Below are positions 22,300-33,896 of a stretch of 64,000 bases of DNA, piece after piece. Within the stretch, counting starts at the first letter, position 1. The number at the start of each line of letters is the position of its first letter. The notes below the pieces were generated by a model. That model saw only the letters and a list, made by a program, of their open reading frames with translations, was not told where the DNA came from and searched no databases. This stretch comes from Eutypella sp. D-1 (taxonomy: Eukaryota > Ascomycota > Sordariomycetes > Xylariales > Diatrypaceae): assembly GCA_023313575.1 (NCBI GenBank), contig JAJTTP010000001.1, forward strand, positions 5,146,001 to 5,210,000, given 5' to 3'. The translations under genes were made by a program, and so were the position numbers.

Positions 22300-23051
22300 C
22301 TACTGCTGATCTTGGCCACCGCCCTGTGCCTCCCCTTTTTTGATTGCTTGCACTGTAAACCGTAGGCGTCAGCAACTCCCCGCGGTATTGAGACAGAGGA
22401 TATGAGGGTGTTAGGCAGAAGGTCATCGGGAGATGACAGGGGTTATATATAACTCTGGGGGGAGGACTCCTTACTTAATTCGTATAACTGCCCTATCTGC
22501 TGGTCTGTAGAAGAAGGGGGACTGTCTGTTAGCTTCACATCGTTCATTTCATCACATCAGTGATACGCAAACGCACCGCTCATCTTCGCGACCTTCTGCT
22601 GGTCCAGTTTCTCGCCCACCCAGGTATCGCCCTCGATCTTCTGCGCGTAGAGTTGCCACTCGGTAAGAAAACCAATCTATATTTTTCCCAACTCCCACCC
22701 GCGGCGCACACTCTCTCGTTAGTCAAACCAAACAACAATGGACATCTATCAAATCGAGGTAGCCAAAAAAAAAAGGAAGGGGGGGGGGTGCAGAGGGATG
22801 GATGGGAATTTCTTCTTCCTCACCAAATGCGCCGGGTTCTCGACGCCGCGGTGGGCGCGGAACTCCGCCCGGACGTACTCGTCGCCGAGCAGCCGCATCC
22901 GCGGCTGCAGGTGCTTGCGGTGGGAGCGTAGGATCCGCCGGTACAGCACGATGGGCGGCAGCAGCGCCATCGGCGGCGACGGCCGGCCGGGGCCGCCGCC
23001 GCTGGGGCCGCCTCCCATCGCTGTGGCTAGTAGGCGCCGTGTCGGCCTCAT
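22300..23051 (-). CDS. ACN9: succinate dehydrogenase assembly factor 3 (Acn9/SDHAF3), LYR protein
   Basis: Mitochondrial matrix factor that helps mature the Fe-S subunit of complex II. Four exons: 23051-22824, 22676-22577, 22504-22475 (30 nt) and 22352-22300, total 411 bp, 136 residues, close to yeast Acn9. The LYR motif is at residues 36-38 (VLYRRILRSHRKHL). Diagnostic family segments follow in order: MRLLGDEYVRAEFRAHR, NPAHLIGFLTEWQLYAQ, DTWVGEKLDQQKVAKMSDQQ, then QIGQLYELMQAIKKGEA. Each exon join restores one of these. The N-terminus (MRPTRRLLATAMGGG) is basic and fits mitochondrial import. Introns of 147, 72 and 122 bp have good branch points. Confidence 0.93.
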
Positions 23052-23760
23052 GCTACTACTGTTGTGTATGTACGTATGTATGTAGGTATGTTGGCGGGAT
23101 TTTCTTTTTTTCTTCTTCTCTTTTTGCTTGGTCGTCCTTTCTTCTCTTTTTTTATCTTGGTGCTGTAGGAATTTTTGTGATATTGGGAAAATGGGCTGTA
23201 GGATATTCGGGACGGTTTGATCAAGACTATGTACTTAAAGCATATGGATTAATCCATATCTTCTTTAACTGGGCGAATTTGGTGTCTCCACAGTATGCAC
23301 AGTATCATATACATTGCAAACATACTGTACAAATCTTAAAAACCACAATGTCACAACAATTCTCAGTGAGGTCTGCCACGGAATACAGCTTTCTTTCCAT
23401 GAATGGTGTAAAGGCTGAGTAGTACGTATTCAGTTATATGGAGTGAGTGAGGCCATTTCAACGACCGAGTTATCATCGCCTTGAGCGACCGACAATAGAG
23501 GATCACGAGACGGGGTTGGAGAGCATGCAGTAGTAGTTCTATATCGAAGCATGTATAGCATTATTCGTAGAGCCGGGCGTAGGCTCCGAAGTATTCTCAG
23601 CATATCCGTCTCGAATGGAAAGTGCTGTCAAGAAACAACATTGTATGTATAACACGCATGCAGTCATCGAATATACCCAAGTCAGGCAAAAATCGCCAAC
23701 AGGTGTGTCAACTACAAACCGGCCATATGAAGCCCAATAAACGACCACTGCCGGTGTCAT
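23052..23760. other. intergenic, Acn9 promoter side
   Basis: 709 bp between Acn9 and Sec9, both minus strand. It has T-rich tracts and GTATGTATG-type repeats just upstream of the Acn9 start. No gene supported. Confidence 0.5.
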
Positions 23761-25182
23761 TTACTTGAACGAATTAAGTTCACGGGTTCTCTGTGCCAGG
23801 CCATCATCAAGTCGGTCGGACTATAGAGATTGTTAGCGAGTTGCCTTATTTTATATAGAAAAGTGGGCTGGATGGGGGATGAAGGAACATACCTTGCTGC
23901 CAATCTCGTCGATGAGCTTGTTACTGCTGCCGACCTCCTCGCCCAAGCCCCGGGCCAGAGTGTTCAGCTGCTTGGTCATGCCGAGCATCCTCTCCTGGTT
24001 GAAAGCGATCCGGTCCTCCTTCTCCGCCTCGATCCTCTTGTCCTCCTCGTCCTCCGAGTTGTCCTCATCCATATACTTGTAGCGGTCGGCGCGGTTGGCC
24101 CGGGAGAAGGACTGGGGCACGGCACGCTGCTGCTCGCTGATCTCCTTGAAGCTTTGCTCCATGCGGGCGTTCTGGGAGTACTTCTCTCTTCGGGTAGCCT
24201 CTCGAGTCTCGCGGTCCTCACGGTGTTGGGCAAGGAACTTGGCCTCCTCCTCCGCCTTGCGCGCCTTGGATGTGAAGGGGTTGCTGACGTGGACGGCGAA
24301 CATGCTCCTATTCAGGGTCTTGAGCTCGGCTGTCTTTTCCTTGGCCATGCGGTTAGCAATGGCGGCTCGGTCGAGGTGCTGGTTGGTGTTGTGCAGCATC
24401 TCGTTCTGGCGGGCGAGGCGGGCGTAGGTCTCGGTTCCTCCACCCAGGGTCTGCTCCAAAGTTCTGAGGGAGTTCTCCGTGCTGGCCAAACTGGCATCTC
24501 TGATGTTCTTGGTCTCCTGTCGGATATTCCTAACTTCTAGGTCCTCCTTCTCCTGCTCTGTCAACTCGCGCTCCTCTCCATAGCCGCTTCCCCCATAGCC
24601 GCCACTGCCAGCAGCAGTACCGGAGGAACCGTAGCCCCCAGAAGTCTGAGCGGGTGCCTGTTGAGCTTGTCGCTGCTGGGCACCGGAGAAGAGAGCGTCT
24701 CGGTTCGCATCGGTATCATCGCTGGGACCGAACCCGCCGTAGCCGCCAGGGCCGCGAGAACCTGCGCCACCCGGGCCGCCGGCACCGGCATACCTGTTAG
24801 CTCCGTAACCGGATGGGTTGCCAAATCTGTCGTTGGCATAGCCCGAGGGGCCCTGGTGATTCTCGCTATAAGGAGGTGGAGCGGTGGCAGTCGAGGCAAT
24901 GCTAGGGGTTCGGTTCGGCGGGGGTGTTCCGTACCCACCACCACCTTGTCGAGAAGGACCGCCAGGGGCCTGGGGATTGTTGCTGCCAATGTTCGCACGG
25001 GCTTGTTGGTAAGGGGTGGCATATTTCTGGTTGGCTTCGTTCATGTAGGGGTCGTTAGAGGATTGCGACTGTGCGTAAGGGTTATCGGATGACGGGGCTG
25101 GCGAGCCCTTCTTGCCGAAGAGGGCGGACCGGTTAGGGTCCTCATCTCCGTCACGTTTCTTGCCGAAGCCGAATTTCTTCAT
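23761..25182 (-). CDS. sec9: Sec9/SNAP-25-type t-SNARE
   Basis: Plasma-membrane Q-SNARE that pairs with Sso syntaxins and Snc v-SNAREs to fuse secretory vesicles. Exons 25182-23893 and 23820-23761, with a 72-bp intron (GTATGT..TAG), encode 449 residues. The start MKKFGFGKK is the conserved Sec9 N-terminus, chosen over an upstream in-frame Met at 25239. Residues about 35-215 are Gly/Pro/Tyr/Gln-rich and disordered. The Qb SNARE helix is about 225-290 (EDLEVRNIRQETKNIRDASL...). The Qc helix is about 385-449 (EDRIAFNQERMLGMTKQLNTL...), completed by the short second exon SDRLDDGLAQRTRELNSF. NPF and acidic linker motifs lie between. There is no transmembrane segment, as usual for Sec9. Confidence 0.95.
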
Positions 25183-27130
25183 GATGTTATTTGGTGATGT
25201 GATGAGAATGGGGGTGAGAATCCGGGTGAGTACGATCAATTAATAGTACGGTCGATAAGTACGATGAACACGATAGCGATCGGCAGACAAGTGGTTACGT
25301 TACGTTAGGTACAGAGTACGGAACAGAGTGAAGTTATTATGTAGATGATGGAAGGAAGGAATGGGAATTGTAATTTTGTCGATGAATGGGTTTAGTTGTC
25401 AAGGTCAAAGAAAAGAGGAAGTGGTAGAAACTCTATGAGTGGAGGGGGTGCACTTTAGTAGTGTACTATGTATGGTATTGAATGAATGAATAAATCGGAT
25501 ACTAGGTAGGTAGAGTAACGGGAGTAACAGCCCTAGGGAGGAATAATAGAGGGCTAGTAACTATAGGTTAACTACCAAGTAGTATAGGTAGGTTAGAAGA
25601 ATGTCCGGAAGAATGTCTGAGGTTGAGGGTTGGCGGGTGATTGGCGTGTTTGAGGATAACCAACCTGGGAAAGGAGCTAAAGGGGGGGAGGGGAAGGGTT
25701 AACTTTAGAAGGATGGAAACAGCTGATCTGCCTTGGAATAATTAGTAGCGAAGTACCTAAGTATGGTAAGTATGGAAATGTCCACGGGTGCTGCTAAGCC
25801 ATCAAACATTCGTAACATCTCAGATTCGTATCCCACTTGCCCACCTGCATCCACCATGGACCTCCTGCAGACAAAAAGGTAAACCGTGTAACAAAGTTAG
25901 GGGGCTTTGCGAATGAATTGAGTGGCCCAAACGATGCCTCTTAGGGGTCTCATAGGCACCCCAGACCTGAAAGTGGTGGGGTTCCAAGGTTGGCCTCCTG
26001 GGCCTCTAGAGCCCCGCCACCGCCGAAACATGCGCTTGTTTGTACCCGTGGACAGGTTGACAGGTAATCTACTACTTAGTACCCGTACTTATGTACGTGG
26101 ACCTTTGAAGGGTTTACCCCTGACTCTCAAGACGGTATTTGAACATACCTAATCTATAGATGATTAATTGGCTTCAATTTTTTTTATTTTTTTATTTTTT
26201 AAAAACCACGGGCTTCTGGTCAATGCGAAGATATCATTGATATATATAGCATGTGTCAATGTATCGTACAAAATGACTTGTGGAAAAACACGAAAGTATC
26301 GATTTATGAATCCAACCTACTCACCCTCATGTTGTAGATATCTCCTTCCTAGGTGGATGTACCTAGTAGTAGTAGTAGGTAGGTAGGCCGGGTATGTCTG
26401 CATCACGGAACAAAAAGTTACGATATACCGACATCCCGAAATATCGGTGTGTAGACCTCGGGATACATCTACACATCCAAAGATTACTAGTAGTAAATAT
26501 CTCTGCCTATAAAGTTACGATGCTCTTTTATTACTGCCTACACTGGACGGTCTAGTCTACACCTGCGCCACCAGAGAAACGTATTCTTAAGTTACCTATA
26601 AGCCACGCTGACTATACCTGGTAGGAGGCAACCTTCGCCATCCCGGCTACCTACAATAGGTACATACACCCAAGTACCCAGGTACCGACCAATTCGATTC
26701 AGGAGTTCAAGGTTGTTTGTGTGACTACTTCGGCCAGTGCCATTGGATGCGTCACATCTTGACATTCTACTACAAGATTGGATCATATTTCCTTTATACT
26801 TGTAAACCCGGCCATTCTGCCTTTGTGTATCAACTACTTCCAATATATTACTCCATCAACTCGTTACATGAATTACTAGATACCAAGCCAAGTCCACGAT
26901 GTTGTCTATGTCTACTCTATGACAGAGCAGCAAAGACTTTCAGCATTAGATACCTGCTTACATCTCTTCGTCTGTTAGCAAGTTGGTCGTTCCGGCCATC
27001 ATAATTCTTTTACCATGGTACCACGAATACAGCAACACAAACAGAAGAAGTCTTACACTAGAATAATAGCAAACCCCATACCAGAAGCCCAACCATTGGC
27101 AGAAATAGGAGCAAATCGAAGGTGTCTGTC
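25183..27130. other. divergent intergenic region, Sec9 and GTPase promoters
   Basis: 1.95 kb between head-to-head genes. AT-richer, with several TAGGTAGGTA/TACCTAGTA-type short repeats (for example 25505, 26350-26390). Scattered short frames have no domain. No gene seen. Confidence 0.5.
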
Positions 27131-29824
27131 ATGGCTTCTATATTCACCTTCGACCTGGAGCCTCCCCGGGTAAACTCGCCCTGGCAGGCTCAGCTCGGGC
27201 AAGAGTCCGGAAAACGCCACCAAGTAGAGCGCTCCACATCCACCGGCGAGCCCCTCGCCTCCGATCGTTCGGATTCTGACTTGGATAGACTGGAAGCGGA
27301 GCCCCAAGATGGTCCAATTGAATACAAGCTTCATCTGCTGCTACGGCCGCGTAGGGCCTATAAGTCAATGAGCACCACATCCAAGGTCGCGGGTTCCCAG
27401 CTATCTAAACACGCACAGGAACCAAAGACTCCTAAGTCTTCCGGCCAGTCTTTGTCTACGTCCCATCAGTCCCGGCAGAATCGACTCCGGCATCTCACCA
27501 CCCAGCTTCTTTGGAGGTTGCAGCAGTCTTCGCCGTACCCCACTACTGCAAAGGGTGACCTCGTCATCCCCAGGTTGCCCGAAGATCATGCCGAGCTTGC
27601 CGTTCTCGAGGAGCCGCGGCGGTTGCTACCGGGCCTAGAGGAATCCAACGGAGCCCTGTATGAGATTGGCGTATCTGACGACGGCACCTTTGTTGGTCTC
27701 ACCAAAGATGAGATGGATGAGAGTATGCTGACCCTAAAAATCATGGCTGCTAGTTTGGGTTGCAGGGTGGAAGTGCAACGTATGAAAGCTGTGGGAACCT
27801 GCGAATGGACAAACATGGAAGCAGGGAGAGGCGAGGCTCTTCATGCCGATTTGTGGGTGGCGGAGGCGCTCGTTATGCCAATCCTGAATTCCCCGGGTAA
27901 CGATAAGGGTAGTGCCAAGCAGAACGACAGTGACGTGAGGAGAGGTGCATCTACTACAGAACAGCTGCGCGTCTCGTTGACTGGGCCAACCACCTCCGGA
28001 AAGACGTCGCTCCTCGGCACGCTTTCTAACGGTGCTTTGGATAACGGGCGAGGTAGCAGCAGGATAAACTTGCTGAAGCACCAACACGAAGTCGCATCTG
28101 GCCGAACCAGCTCGGTTGCGCAGGAACTGATTGGATACGATGGGGTGAAGGTGTGTAACTATACAAACGACGACATCAATGCATGGCCCGACATCCACGA
28201 TCGTGCGGAGAACGACCGGCTAGTATTCTTCTTAGACTCCGCCGGCCATCCCCGCTATCAGCGCACCGCCCTCCGTGCCCTGGTCGGATGGGCTCCTCAT
28301 TGGACGCTACTGTGCATCGCGGCGAATGAAGGTGGGCCAACATTCGCGGGAGTGCATTCCCTGTCAGGGGCAAACGGAGCCATGGGCGAAGGCATCGCGT
28401 ACCGAGATCTCGCCATGGCGCATCTGGAACTGTGCCTCAAGTTGGAAATACCGCTTGCCATCATCATCACCAAGTACGATCTTGCGCAGCTCGGCCCCTT
28501 CAAGAGTTTCATGGCCTCTATCCTGTCCAGGGTCAAGGCCGCCGGGAGACTACCGAAGCTGCTCGTCTCTAATAGGGGAAATGAGGGCGACCTCACGTCG
28601 ATCCCCGCCGAGGACCTATCCAAGATCAACGACGAAGTCATCGGCGCCATCTCCGCCTCAGGGAACCCGCTGTCGATCATTCCGGTCATCCTCACTAGCG
28701 CTGTGAGGGGCAATGGCATTGGATTGACTCATGCTTTGCTACGCAGCCTGCCCATGCCTCCGCCACCCACGGCACATGACTTCATCGGCGAGGCGCTGAA
28801 CCCCGAGCAACCGGCGGCCCTTTTCCACATCGACGAGGTCTATGAGCTGCCACTGTCGCGGACCCAGACTACGGAAGGGGATGGCTCGACCGAGAATGCC
28901 CCGGTAGTCACCGGCTACCTACGATTCGGCAGGATATCGATTGGGGACAAGGTTGTTCTGGGGCCCTTCCCAGCTGAGGAGGACGACTCGCGGACCTCGC
29001 TTCCGAAGGATCACCCCTCTCCTGGCTACGGTCTGTCCATCCCCCATCCCTCTTCTGCCGAGTACGCACGTCTCGGATCCCGCAATAAACTCCCGGCGAC
29101 CGCCATCGAGGGCGAGTGGCATAGGGCCACCGTGGTCAACATCCGGAATCTCAGGCTACCAGTACGTACCATCGAGGCAGGCCAGGCAGCCTCGATCCAG
29201 GTATCGTTCGATGAGCCCAGCGAGGAGGAAGAGAAAGAGAAGGGGGAGGCAGAGGCAGGGTCAGACGATCACGACCCCGACACGATGATAAGCGAGAGAC
29301 CGAAGTCGACGGCGGCGGCGGTAGCGGGGCCCAGGATCCGCAAGGGTCAAGTCCTCGCGATCCCCAGCCAGCACATGCTGGACACGGGGCTCAGCCTGCA
29401 GGCGTCCGCGGGCTTCGTCGCCGCCTTCGCGTCGGCGGCGGACATCGGGGGCTCCCTCGCCGTCGGTGCCATGGTCAACGCGCATTTCGGCATGGTCCGC
29501 GCCGCGGCCCGGGTACTTCGGGTCGTCGTTGTACGTCGGGCGCCACCCCCCGGCCGGCGGGAGGCCGCCGCTGACGATGATGATCACGCCGACGTCTTCG
29601 GCATGTCGGACCACGTCGTCGAGCCGGACGATGACGAGTTCCCGCACACCGGGTCCGGGCCCGGGTCCGCGTCGTCGGGCCCCGAGTACCACGTCTCGCT
29701 GGAGCTCCTGACGAATCGGGAATGGGTCGAGCTCGGCTCGCGCGTGGTTCTCATGGAGGCCGGCAGCAAGGACAGGTCGGGACTCGAGGCGCACGTGGGT
29801 ACCGTCATCGAGGTTGCCGAGTAA
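27131..29824 (+). CDS. GTPBP1/GTPBP2-type translational GTPase homologue
   Basis: Single-exon gene of 897 residues from the ATG at 27131. It has a translation-factor-like GTPase domain. G1 P-loop GPTTSGKTS is near residues 283-291. G3 is DSAGH near 369, followed by PRYQRTALRALVGWAPHW. G4 is TKYD near 447, where most GTPases have NKxD. G5 is TSAVRG near 522. A beta-barrel domain II follows (GYLRFGRISIGDKVVLGP, then HRATVVNIRNLRLPV), with a domain III region near the end. This layout fits GTPBP1/2 (GP-1) proteins, relatives of EF-Tu and Hbs1 involved in ribosome or mRNA surveillance. The N-terminal 260 residues are divergent, with a disordered Ser/Lys/Gln-rich part. A Glu/Ala/Asp-rich insert lies near 700 and another low-complexity insert near 815-850. 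It diverges from Sec9 across a shared promoter. Confidence 0.85.
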   Translation: MASIFTFDLEPPRVNSPWQAQLGQESGKRHQVERSTSTGEPLASDRSDSDLDRLEAEPQDGPIEYKLHLLLRPRRAYKSMSTTSKVAGSQLSKHAQEPKTPKSSGQSLSTSHQSRQNRLRHLTTQLLWRLQQSSPYPTTAKGDLVIPRLPEDHAELAVLEEPRRLLPGLEESNGALYEIGVSDDGTFVGLTKDEMDESMLTLKIMAASLGCRVEVQRMKAVGTCEWTNMEAGRGEALHADLWVAEALVMPILNSPGNDKGSAKQNDSDVRRGASTTEQLRVSLTGPTTSGKTSLLGTLSNGALDNGRGSSRINLLKHQHEVASGRTSSVAQELIGYDGVKVCNYTNDDINAWPDIHDRAENDRLVFFLDSAGHPRYQRTALRALVGWAPHWTLLCIAANEGGPTFAGVHSLSGANGAMGEGIAYRDLAMAHLELCLKLEIPLAIIITKYDLAQLGPFKSFMASILSRVKAAGRLPKLLVSNRGNEGDLTSIPAEDLSKINDEVIGAISASGNPLSIIPVILTSAVRGNGIGLTHALLRSLPMPPPPTAHDFIGEALNPEQPAALFHIDEVYELPLSRTQTTEGDGSTENAPVVTGYLRFGRISIGDKVVLGPFPAEEDDSRTSLPKDHPSPGYGLSIPHPSSAEYARLGSRNKLPATAIEGEWHRATVVNIRNLRLPVRTIEAGQAASIQVSFDEPSEEEEKEKGEAEAGSDDHDPDTMISERPKSTAAAVAGPRIRKGQVLAIPSQHMLDTGLSLQASAGFVAAFASAADIGGSLAVGAMVNAHFGMVRAAARVLRVVVVRRAPPPGRREAAADDDDHADVFGMSDHVVEPDDDEFPHTGSGPGSASSGPEYHVSLELLTNREWVELGSRVVLMEAGSKDRSGLEAHVGTVIEVAE

Positions 29825-30294
29825 AATCGCCATCCCATTTAGGTATGGGTGGGCGGTGCCGCCCGCCCTCCCCCCTCACGGCTGCTATTGTGCCAAAAAA
29901 AGACAAGGAGCGAAATGGGATTCTTCACAGGATAAGGATAAGTGGTGAACGGCTACGAAGAAGTAGTGTTACGGATGTAATGATATATGCGACGGCAGCA
30001 TAGTTTTTTTAGCACGGCAGTTTTTATAGGTCTTTTTTTAATAGTGTTTTGATTCACTGATAGTTTTTGATAAATGGTCCCTTGCTGCATTTCCACGGGC
30101 ACAAAGTAAATGGTGACACGATAGTATGCTACCCCAAGAAAATAAAATAAACGCCGGCCAAAAAATAGCATTCCCATGATTCGTAACCCTTTAGACAGAC
30201 ACACATTTACACTACCAGATCAGCAGCAAAAAGCGCCCCATCTTCTCACACTGACCCCCTTCCTCCCTCATCCCATCCATCCATGCCCAGCCCA
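29825..30294. other. convergent intergenic region
   Basis: 470 bp between the 3' ends of the GTPase (+) and EMC6 (-). AT-rich with T runs and probably both 3' UTRs. No gene seen. Confidence 0.5.
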
Positions 30295-30925
30295 TCACGC
30301 CCTCACGAGACCATAAAACAGAGTCCACGTGAGCACGTAGCCCGGCAAGCCGGCGAAGAGGCCGCCCGTCCAGACTTCGTAGCGGGTGCGGAAGTAGCGT
30401 GTGGCGCCGGGGGCCGACGAAGAAGAAGAAGAAGAAGACGCCCCGCCGACGACGCGCACGAGGTAGAACAGCGCCGTGGTCAGCAGCGTGAAGACCGCGT
30501 AGAACAGAAACCCCGCGTATGATTCTAGCCCCAGGATCCCCGCTGCGGCGCCGAGCACGGAGGCTGTTAGGCTTTGGAGGTTCGAGAGGGCCTGTTGTGG
30601 AAGGGGGGAAGGGGGATAAGTTCGTTAGTTATTTGGCTCCGCTCCGTTTTATTTGGGGGTTTTTTGGGGGGGCGGGGGGGTTCGTGGTGCGCTTCTTCTG
30701 GATTTTTGGTCCTTCTCTTCTTTGTATGCGCCTCCTTCTCATCTGCGACTGCGACAACTTGCGCAACTTGCGCCTCCTCAAACCACAAAAACCCCCCGGG
30801 CAGTGGGCGACGGGCGATAGGGGATTGATTGAACAAGGATAAACTAAGCTGCTGACCTTTGTGTTGTGCATCACCGACTCCGGCACTATCGGCGAGACAT
30901 GGAATTCCCTCTCGGCGGCAGACAT
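30295..30925 (-). CDS. EMC6: ER membrane protein complex subunit 6 (EMC6)
   Basis: Subunit of the ER membrane insertase for tail-anchored and multipass proteins. Exons 30925-30857 and 30591-30295, with a 265-bp intron (GTCAGC..CAG), encode 121 residues, the normal EMC6 size. The N-terminus (MSAAEREFHVSPIVPESVMHNT) is cytosolic. The family core ALSNLQSLTASVLGAAAGILGL leads into three hydrophobic helices, ending in YFRTRYEVWTGGLFAGLPGY and a final TWTLFYGLV. The loop before YFRTR has a run of eight Ser encoded by a GAA/TCT-type triplet repeat, absent from animal EMC6. That loop may vary in length. Confidence 0.93.
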
Positions 30926-32872
30926 AATTTGTTGTTGTTGTTCGAAAGCGGATGCGGTGCTGTTGGGAGTTTCTCGCGAGGGTTCTTTGTTTGGTGCTTG
31001 CTTGCCTGCCTGCTTGCTTGTTTGTTGGCTTGATTGTAGTTGTTGGTTACGTCAAGTCTGACGTTTCGTTTCGAGGGTTACGGCCAATGATGAGGAGCTT
31101 GGATCTTCGTTGTTTCGTTTCGTTTCGTTCTTCATTCGTTTCGATCGTCGCCCGTTGTTTATGCGTCGGAACTTGTGCCGGGTGGTGGTGGGTGTCGTCG
31201 TACTGTTTCTATAGTATATCGTGTAGGAAGTCAGAGCTACGGAGTTACACTGTAAGTAATGGGAACGTAATTGATAAGGAGCTTCCTTGTAAAGCTTGCA
31301 AGCTTTAAACCAATAGGGCTGCAGCTGCTCAGTTGTCAACTTCCACTTGTTCCAATGGGTTTGTACATAGTAGCTGCACTGCCGATCTGGTTTTATCAGC
31401 CGCTGACGGACCGCCGCGTAATGGCGTTCCTGGCCTACAAATTTCTGGTACCTATGTACATATAACTATTGTTACACACGACATGCCAATATACTTGAAC
31501 ACGTACACTGAACCAATCTTAACAATCTACAATATTCATGGGGGAGGGGAGTTGGGGAGATATCCTAATCGCTACGCCACTGTTGATCATGACAAGAAAG
31601 AAACTGGATCTCATCTCATGTTTCATTCATTCCGTGCTTCTGTGGTTCTCATCACAGTTCCAGTTCCAGTTCCCATCATCATCGACTTTCTTTTTTTTTC
31701 GCGAAAAATAGTAGCAAAAGTGCACGTGGCAGCGTTCGAGTGATCGTGATAAACTTGGGGACCACGGCCCCCCCTTTAATACATGTTTTTAATATTCCTA
31801 ACATCGCCGTGCACTCCGAAGTTGTCGTACTATGTGGGAAAGTATGTACTCAAATGTATGTAACTTTATTCACACAACCTTTGAAGTGTATAACTTTTAC
31901 CGGCTCTGATCTTGACCCGAAGATTCCGTATGAACCGGCCTTGGGTTTCCTCCTTTTAACTACAATTAACAATTTGTACAAAATGCATATGAACAGGTAA
32001 GCTTGGTAAGCAGGCAAGCCAGGCTGTCAGGAACATGAAAATGCTGGATGCTGGGTGCTAGATGCCGGCTGGATGGTACAAATATACGGAGTACATATTC
32101 CCGATCTTGGTCGTTCCTACTAATGTAGAAAACACCCCCACAACTACCTTAGGTACCTAGATACATATGCGCGGCGCAGTCATGCACCTACCAAATACAG
32201 CGAACCATTTAACCCGATTGATTCTTTAATGATCCACTGAAACCCCCCCCATTAACCTATGTCCGAAATCTAAGTGCCCAAATAAGGGTTTCCTCGAGGA
32301 CGTTTCTAGCTGTTCTAGCAGCAGCATGAACAGTTATTGAAGAGCTACTTACTCTATGTAACTAGTCTCTCCCGAGGTTTCCTTCTCTCCCCTGCCCCCA
32401 AACCCCAGTCGAAAAAGGGCCCTGGAAAATCCCACTAAAGAGATCCCTGGGCGTTAAAACCCACATAGGGCGGATCGGTTTATCTTGTATGCTTAAAAAG
32501 TCACCCCCAAATCCCCCCCCGGAGCACCGTGGAACCTTAGTTAAGTAACCTGAGCATTGAGGTTCGCCTTGTCGTAACTTTTTAGCAGCAATTTCGGACA
32601 TTTGGAAACCGAACCTTGGAACCTTGTTAAACCTTGGAACCCTTGAACCTTGGTATAATGGGCTCTGGTTAGTCTACCAAAAAGTTAAGCTGTATTGTAT
32701 TCATTCTACACTACCCTTCCTCTACAACAACCCCCTACCTGTTTATGTGTTGTGTCTCTACACTCTAACCTCATTCATTCATTCATTCATTCACTCATTC
32801 GTTCCTTTCCACCCCCCGTCTCTCCCTTCCTCCCCTATCCCTTTCGCTTGTGGTGGTAGCATTTGTCCTACT

Positions 32873-32900
32873 CTACCTACCTACCTACCTACCTACCTAC
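32873..32900. repeat. (CTAC)7 microsatellite
   Basis: Seven perfect tetranucleotide units; an ATTC array lies 75 bp upstream. Confidence 0.95.
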
Positions 32901-33415
32901 CTTACACGTAGTTACATTTCTTTTGTGATTCATATCTCTCTCTCTCTGTATTATATCTGTATACCTTGGTTGGTTCATACGGGTGTACAGGTTGGTGGGA
33001 TCTAATCTACGTGTAATCCGTACGCATATATCCATATCCATACGGCATATCCGTACTTGGTAAACTCTAGATTATCCCGATTATTATTGCCATTATTATT
33101 ATTCTTCTTCTTATTCTTATTACCATTTCACATATTTACATAATTCTATTCAGACGGGAAAAAGGGTAATTGTTGTCTCCCGAGTTCAGCTTTCCTTTTT
33201 CTTCTCTCTCTTTATGCACCCACGCGACTCGGTTATACAATCCTACCAGCCTTCATAGGAAGCTTCCTACATACCTAGTTACCTTACATAGGTAGACATA
33301 ATAGGTACGGTGGTGGTCAAACGGTCTACGGGGTGCTTTATTATTTACGAGGAATATCCTTGAAACGAAGAAAGTTTAAGTGAAGAAGGAGACCAGGAAC
33401 TACGAACCTTGAGAA

Positions 33416-33450
33416 GGGTTTCCAGGGTTTCCAGGGTTTCTAAGGGTTTC
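33416..33450. repeat. GGGTTTCCA tandem repeat
   Basis: Four units of GGGTTTC(CA/TAA) in a row, about 450 bp upstream of the Inp2-like start. The unit resembles a telomere-like G-rich repeat but is not TTAGGG. Confidence 0.8.
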
Positions 33451-33614
33451 TTAACTTAAGTTTAGTTGGGTAGCGGTACTGAGGCTCGGAGACAAAGATT
33501 CCTTTCAAGACCTTTTCAAGACCTACAACGCTCGTGCTCTCAAAGTTCCCATTTAGCCATCGCCTTGTTCATCTTTATTTTGGCTCCTTAACCCCCCCAA
33601 AAGCCTCAGGCTGA

Positions 33615-33709
33615 GAGACCAAGACCAAGACCGAGTCTGAGTCCGAGATCGAGATAAGATCAAGATCAAGACTAGGACTAAGACCAGGACGAAGACCAAG
33701 ACCAAGACC
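33615..33709. repeat. 6-bp periodic minisatellite (AAGACC/GAGTCC/AAGATC family)
   Basis: Sixteen or so degenerate hexamers keep a strict 6-bp period for 95 bp. The array lies upstream of the Inp2-like gene, probably in its promoter or 5' leader. The minus-strand translation is a Leu/Val repeat, which reflects the DNA repeat and is not a gene. Confidence 0.8.
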
Positions 33710-33896
33710 CGTCGACAACCCCCATTTATGCGATTGGATTTAGACAAGCAGTGCGCAGTACGACTTACGACTTCGACTTGGAAACTTCGACTTGGATTTT
33801 CGACTTGGACTGGAATGCTGGAGTAGCCGAATGGTCCTACGATTAATCTTGCGCCAGATGGACTAGGTTCCGTCGTTGCAGCACAATTATTATTAG

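Larger units (their letters stand above)
30926..33896. other. 3-kb divergent intergenic region rich in simple repeats
   Basis: Between EMC6 (-) and the Inp2-like gene (+). It contains many simple repeats: GCTT/GCCT near 30993-31022, AACCTTG units at 32611-32653, ATTC at 32772-32800, CTAC at 32873-32900, CT near 32937, and two arrays listed separately. Several short frames exist but none has a recognisable domain. No gene supported. Confidence 0.5.

Noticed and set aside
33553..33747. Leu/Val-repeat minus-strand frame
   Set aside because: Translation of the 6-bp DNA repeat, not a gene.
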